NCBI GenBank assembly: GCA_018389105.1
Contig: JACATO010000317.1
Location: forward strand, 3,133,001 to 3,197,000
DNA from: Nautilus pompilius
Lineage: Eukaryota; Mollusca; Cephalopoda; Nautilida; Nautilidae
Direction of reading: 5' to 3'
DNA: 64,000 bases
Shown here: one piece after another, positions 60,643 to 64,000 of the stretch
Layout: each line of letters opens with the position of its first letter
Numbering within the stretch: position 1 is the first letter of the stretch
The notes under the pieces: generated by a model
Seen by the model: the letters and a program-made list of their open reading frames with translations, nothing else
Told to the model about the DNA's origin: nothing
Databases searched by the model: none
Program-made: the position numbers and the translations under genes

Positions 60643-61691
60643 TGTAATTATATTTTTGTTTTAATTGAGCATTTCAATTTTTCATCACCAAGTAGTGATG
60701 GTCTCTGAGTAGGATTTTATTAAATAATAATCTTGAATAAAAAGTGCGCGCATGCATGTTTGTAGATTGGAATTATTCAAGAGAAACGTAAAAATGAAAC
60801 TTTTTGTAAAATATTTTATTTTAGCTTTAATACTTGGTTAGTCAAATGTAGTGGTAGAACTGCTCTTTCTCTTTTTTTAAAACAAATTTCAAAAAACTTC
60901 TTAATCCTCCTCAGCATTGATCTTATCTCTTTCTGATAATTTGCCCTATATTTTCAAATTAAAAAATTGTAAAATATATAAATATTTAAATTTGAAGATC
61001 ATTTCAAAGATATCCATCTTTAAGTATAAGAAAATATTTTTACCTAAATATTCAAGTTAAAATGTAATAAGCAATCATTCTTGAAATGAAACAAAGCAAC
61101 AAAAAAATATATTCAAAAAAATAAAATCTAACAATGTACAATATAGAAATAGTAGTTAAAGCTGAACAATAGTTCAGACTTCATATTCAAAATTGTGATT
61201 CCCAAACCATTGCCCTATTATTATTTCAATTCTGCATCAATGGTCATATTGTTCACCATTTCAAAATTATACAAATAAAACTGTATTTCAACATAAGTAT
61301 GGTATTCAGCTTACAAATGCACATTAAATATCTTACCTCTGCATGTCTGTAATGCTGGGCACAAGTATAGCAATTCAGAGATGTGAAAGTGAAAAAATAT
61401 TTTATGAAAACAACAAAATAATCTTGAAAAAACATAGATGTACCAAAACTGTTGTTATTACTTGTATCTGCACTCATAAACCAGTAACTAAAGTAGACAA
61501 AATTAGCTGTACATTTTAAAAAAATAATACAAAAAAAAAAAAAATTCAGCTTTATAAAAGGTAGAATGGAATCTTGTAGTTGGAAAAGCTAAACTTGTCA
61601 CATTAAAACAAACCATGACATCATCATTCGTTTTTAGATTTGTTACAAGTAAATATTTGGTTTTAAACTATTCTTTTGTTTTTAATTTAAT
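60643..61691. other. no recognised gene
   Basis: AT-rich sequence with A tracts near 61533. A 74-codon minus-strand frame at 61253-61477 has no motif. Confidence 0.5.
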
Positions 61692-62483
61692 TACATTGGT
61701 TTCCAAAAGTTAATCAACATTGAAAAATTCTCTAGGACAAAATACTATTGGTAGAACAGAGGCTGGATAGTCAGAGACCCAAGTGACAGAATGGCTAAAT
61801 GTGAATAGAAATGTGGTTTCTTAACTAGAGAGAAAATTTCAAGTATATGGAGACATTTTTCAAAGACCAGTTCAAGGATAAACATGTGACTAATGGTGGG
61901 TGATCACCTGTATAGAAAGTGAAATAGGCAACCAGCTCACAAACATCGTGGAAAGGGGTCACTTAAGTGGTAGAGGAGTGATCTGGGCAGAAATTTTATT
62001 GGTTTGGTGTACAGACCTGCACCAGTTTTAGGGAGATACCCTGACTACAATGAAGTATAGACAATACACTACTGGATCAGGAAGGCAACAAAAGGTGTTT
62101 TAATAGTGATGGAGTGGCTCACCATGTGCTTTGATCTAGATCATTTTCAGAATATTTGGGACCACTTAGACACCAAAGCAAAACATTGACTCCCTCTAAT
62201 CCTCTACAAGATCTCTTCAAGAATTGTAATCTTCTCTGATAAGACAAAGTACTTTATCATCCGGTGCTCTCGTTGATAGGACAATAAGCAGCATTCAAAG
62301 CTGCTGTGAGTCAAGTACTGCCATGAGGGTGGGAGGGCTTTCCCTATTATCTGTAATTCCTTCCTGTTTCCTCTTACACCAATAAAAATTACTAGTAATT
62401 GACATATTTTGATCTCTTGATAAATAAAATTTTTAACATTTTGGAAATTCTTTGTTACTTAATTTTTTTGGAAACCATTGCAT
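61692..62483. mobile_element. internally deleted Tc1-like element, inverted partner of copy 4
   Basis: Terminal inverted repeats ATTGGTTTCCAAAAGTTAAT (left) and CAATGGTTTCCAAAAAAATT (right end read on the minus strand) enclose about 790 bp. Positions 61883-62380 are the reverse complement of 56066-56565, with 16 mismatches and one 3-base gap by hand alignment (about 97 percent). About 300 bp present in copy 4 (roughly 56566-56810) is missing here between CAAAGACCAG and the core. It codes for nothing intact, though transposase pieces such as IWDHLDTK are still readable on the plus strand. Confidence 0.82.
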
Positions 62484-64000
62484 TAAGCCGCCTTATTGAT
62501 AAAATTTCATAGTCACTTCTGATGGTGACTCAGCTATTTCATTTGTAAGCTCAAAGTTTGTTACCACCTGGAGCAAATACAATCTCAGGTGTGTACAAGT
62601 TACATGAGACAAAAAATTATTACACATTCACAAAGAGTTTAAGAAACTTCAAACTTTGTGACATTGCTCTTACATGGATAATGGCAATTACCAGATGGTG
62701 AAAATTGGTTTCATAAGTAAAAATTAATTTTTTTTATTAGACTACTTTTAAACTAATTTTTTTTATAAAATGTTATTAAAGCGATAGAAAATAAGCTTAT
62801 TTAATAACAATAACAATACTACTACTATCAATTATTGTTTGTTTGTTTTCCATAAAGTTTGGCATTATATTAATGAAGTAGTCAAAATGAACTGCCAATG
62901 AGCATCATTAGTAACCCAAAACAGACTAAATATAGTTTCTAAAATTATGTTCAGCATACACCAAATATCCATAGGGTTAATAACCAGAAACAAAAGATAA
63001 ATTACTTAAGGCAATCATTAATTTTAAGAGTTCTTAAATTTTTAGAATACATTTTTTTGTAAGAAAAAGCATATCTGGCTTATTAAAATGTACCTAAATA
63101 CTTTAATCATCATCTGATTATTACTGACATAAAAAATAAAAAGTAATGATCTTTTCTTTAATGTTGCTGAGCCTATTTCCATTTGACTGGTGAAATTTAT
63201 CACTGAATCACAGATGAAGACTCATAAGTGGAAAACAATGATATAGAATTGTAAAGTCCTGATTTTGTTCATATGGCTCATTGATGAAACAAACCTAACA
63301 ATTTTAGCTCATGCTGCTGCTACTTTAGTTGCCAAAATGACTACTAAACATGGAAATTTAGTTATTGTGAAAATCCTAGCAAGTATAGCAGATTAAAAAT
63401 CAAATTTAAACTAACTTACCACATATAGAGAATACAGCATAAAACTCAAATTAGTTGTTTCAATGGCTATCTAAAAAAAGGTTGAGCTGTAGGATATCAA
63501 AATGACAAAGCTCCTATCCTATATGCTAATTTTTGGGAGAGAAAACAATATATAAATTCAACTACATAAAGAAATATTACCATATATACATATATATTGT
63601 AGTTTTTCTCTGCTGTTAATTTTTCTTTCTAATCTTTAACTTTTGCAGTTGTTGTTTTTCACCACACCTTGCATATTCAATTACATTTTCACAAAGAAAT
63701 TATCTTCATTTAAAAGAGTATATGCATCTGTACTATAGATAGGAATAAATTTCCAGGTTTGTTATTAAAAATAATGAATGCACCTAGTGAACTATTTCAG
63801 TTCTAAAATTATACTACAGATGTGAATGACTGTTTGCCTATTTTAATTGTATGTTTGTGAATATTGTAGAAACTAACAGCAGAGAGAACATTTTATGCAT
63901 TGGTCTAATGTACTGTATATAAAAAAAATGTAATTTTGCAATACTGAAAGACCTCCATCACAAACTGATTTGATGTAATTGTTAAAAAGAGACTCTTTTT
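62484..64000. other. no recognised gene
   Basis: AT-rich, CpG-poor sequence running to the window edge, with only short open frames. No element end or exon is supported. Confidence 0.5.

Larger units (their letters stand above)
44500..64000. other. CpG-depleted, AT-rich compositional domain
   Basis: From about 44.5 kb to the end, CpG dinucleotides become rare. By hand count, 60001-60600 has 2, whereas an AT-rich stretch of the CpG-normal side, 13501-14100, has about 13. The change happens over about 1 kb. In animals with mosaic methylation, CpG loss marks germline-methylated DNA, usually gene bodies. That interpretation is inferred; the composition itself is directly visible. Confidence 0.8.

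Overview
This is animal nuclear DNA with almost no recognisable host coding sequence. Protein signal comes from decayed transposable elements: hAT, Tigger/pogo, at least five Tc1-like copies (one a bare terminal fragment), and non-LTR retrotransposon scraps. Around them lie tRNA-derived SINE-like units, long dinucleotide and trinucleotide microsatellites, and one 1.2-kb minisatellite. No bacterial features (operons, Shine-Dalgarno sites, rRNA) are present. The mix fits an invertebrate, and a mollusc such as a cephalopod is plausible. No host gene fixes the taxon, so that is an inference.

Layout, 1-44.4 kb. This part is CpG-normal. It holds a ZBED5/FAM200-like hAT pseudogene (0.1-1.55 kb), a GA microsatellite (4.2 kb), and a second, Ac-like hAT pseudogene (5.5-6.2 kb). 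Next to that is a 32-bp tandem array with a higher-order duplication (6.3-7.6 kb). Further on are a Tc1-type terminal fragment (8.5 kb), a reverse-transcriptase fragment (11.4-11.7 kb), a Tigger-1-like pseudogene (14.8-16.0 kb) and a CpG-rich candidate promoter (18.2-18.6 kb). SINE-like units lie at 27.9 and 29.5 kb. There is an AAT/AAC array (36.0-36.3 kb), CT arrays, and a second RT fragment (43.3-43.5 kb).

Layout, 44.4-64 kb. Base composition changes within about 1 kb: the DNA becomes AT-rich and strongly CpG-depleted. This part holds a dense Tc1-like cluster: a TIR-bounded element (50.86-52.22 kb), a plus-strand transposase relic (53.0-54.1 kb), a second TIR-bounded element (54.60-55.84 kb) and a third (55.9-57.1 kb). 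The third has an inverted, internally deleted partner at 61.7-62.5 kb. A small non-autonomous element sits at 60.26-60.64 kb. A splice-site-bounded segment at 48.93-49.04 kb, ending in a stop codon, is the best candidate for a host exon.

The most interesting reading is that the change near 44.4 kb marks the edge of a germline-methylated transcription unit in a mosaically methylated genome. Two copies of one repeat family support this: the copy on the CpG-normal side keeps 12 CpGs, while the homologous stretch on the other side keeps none. A chimeric assembly join is the main alternative. No genes form an evident pathway together.
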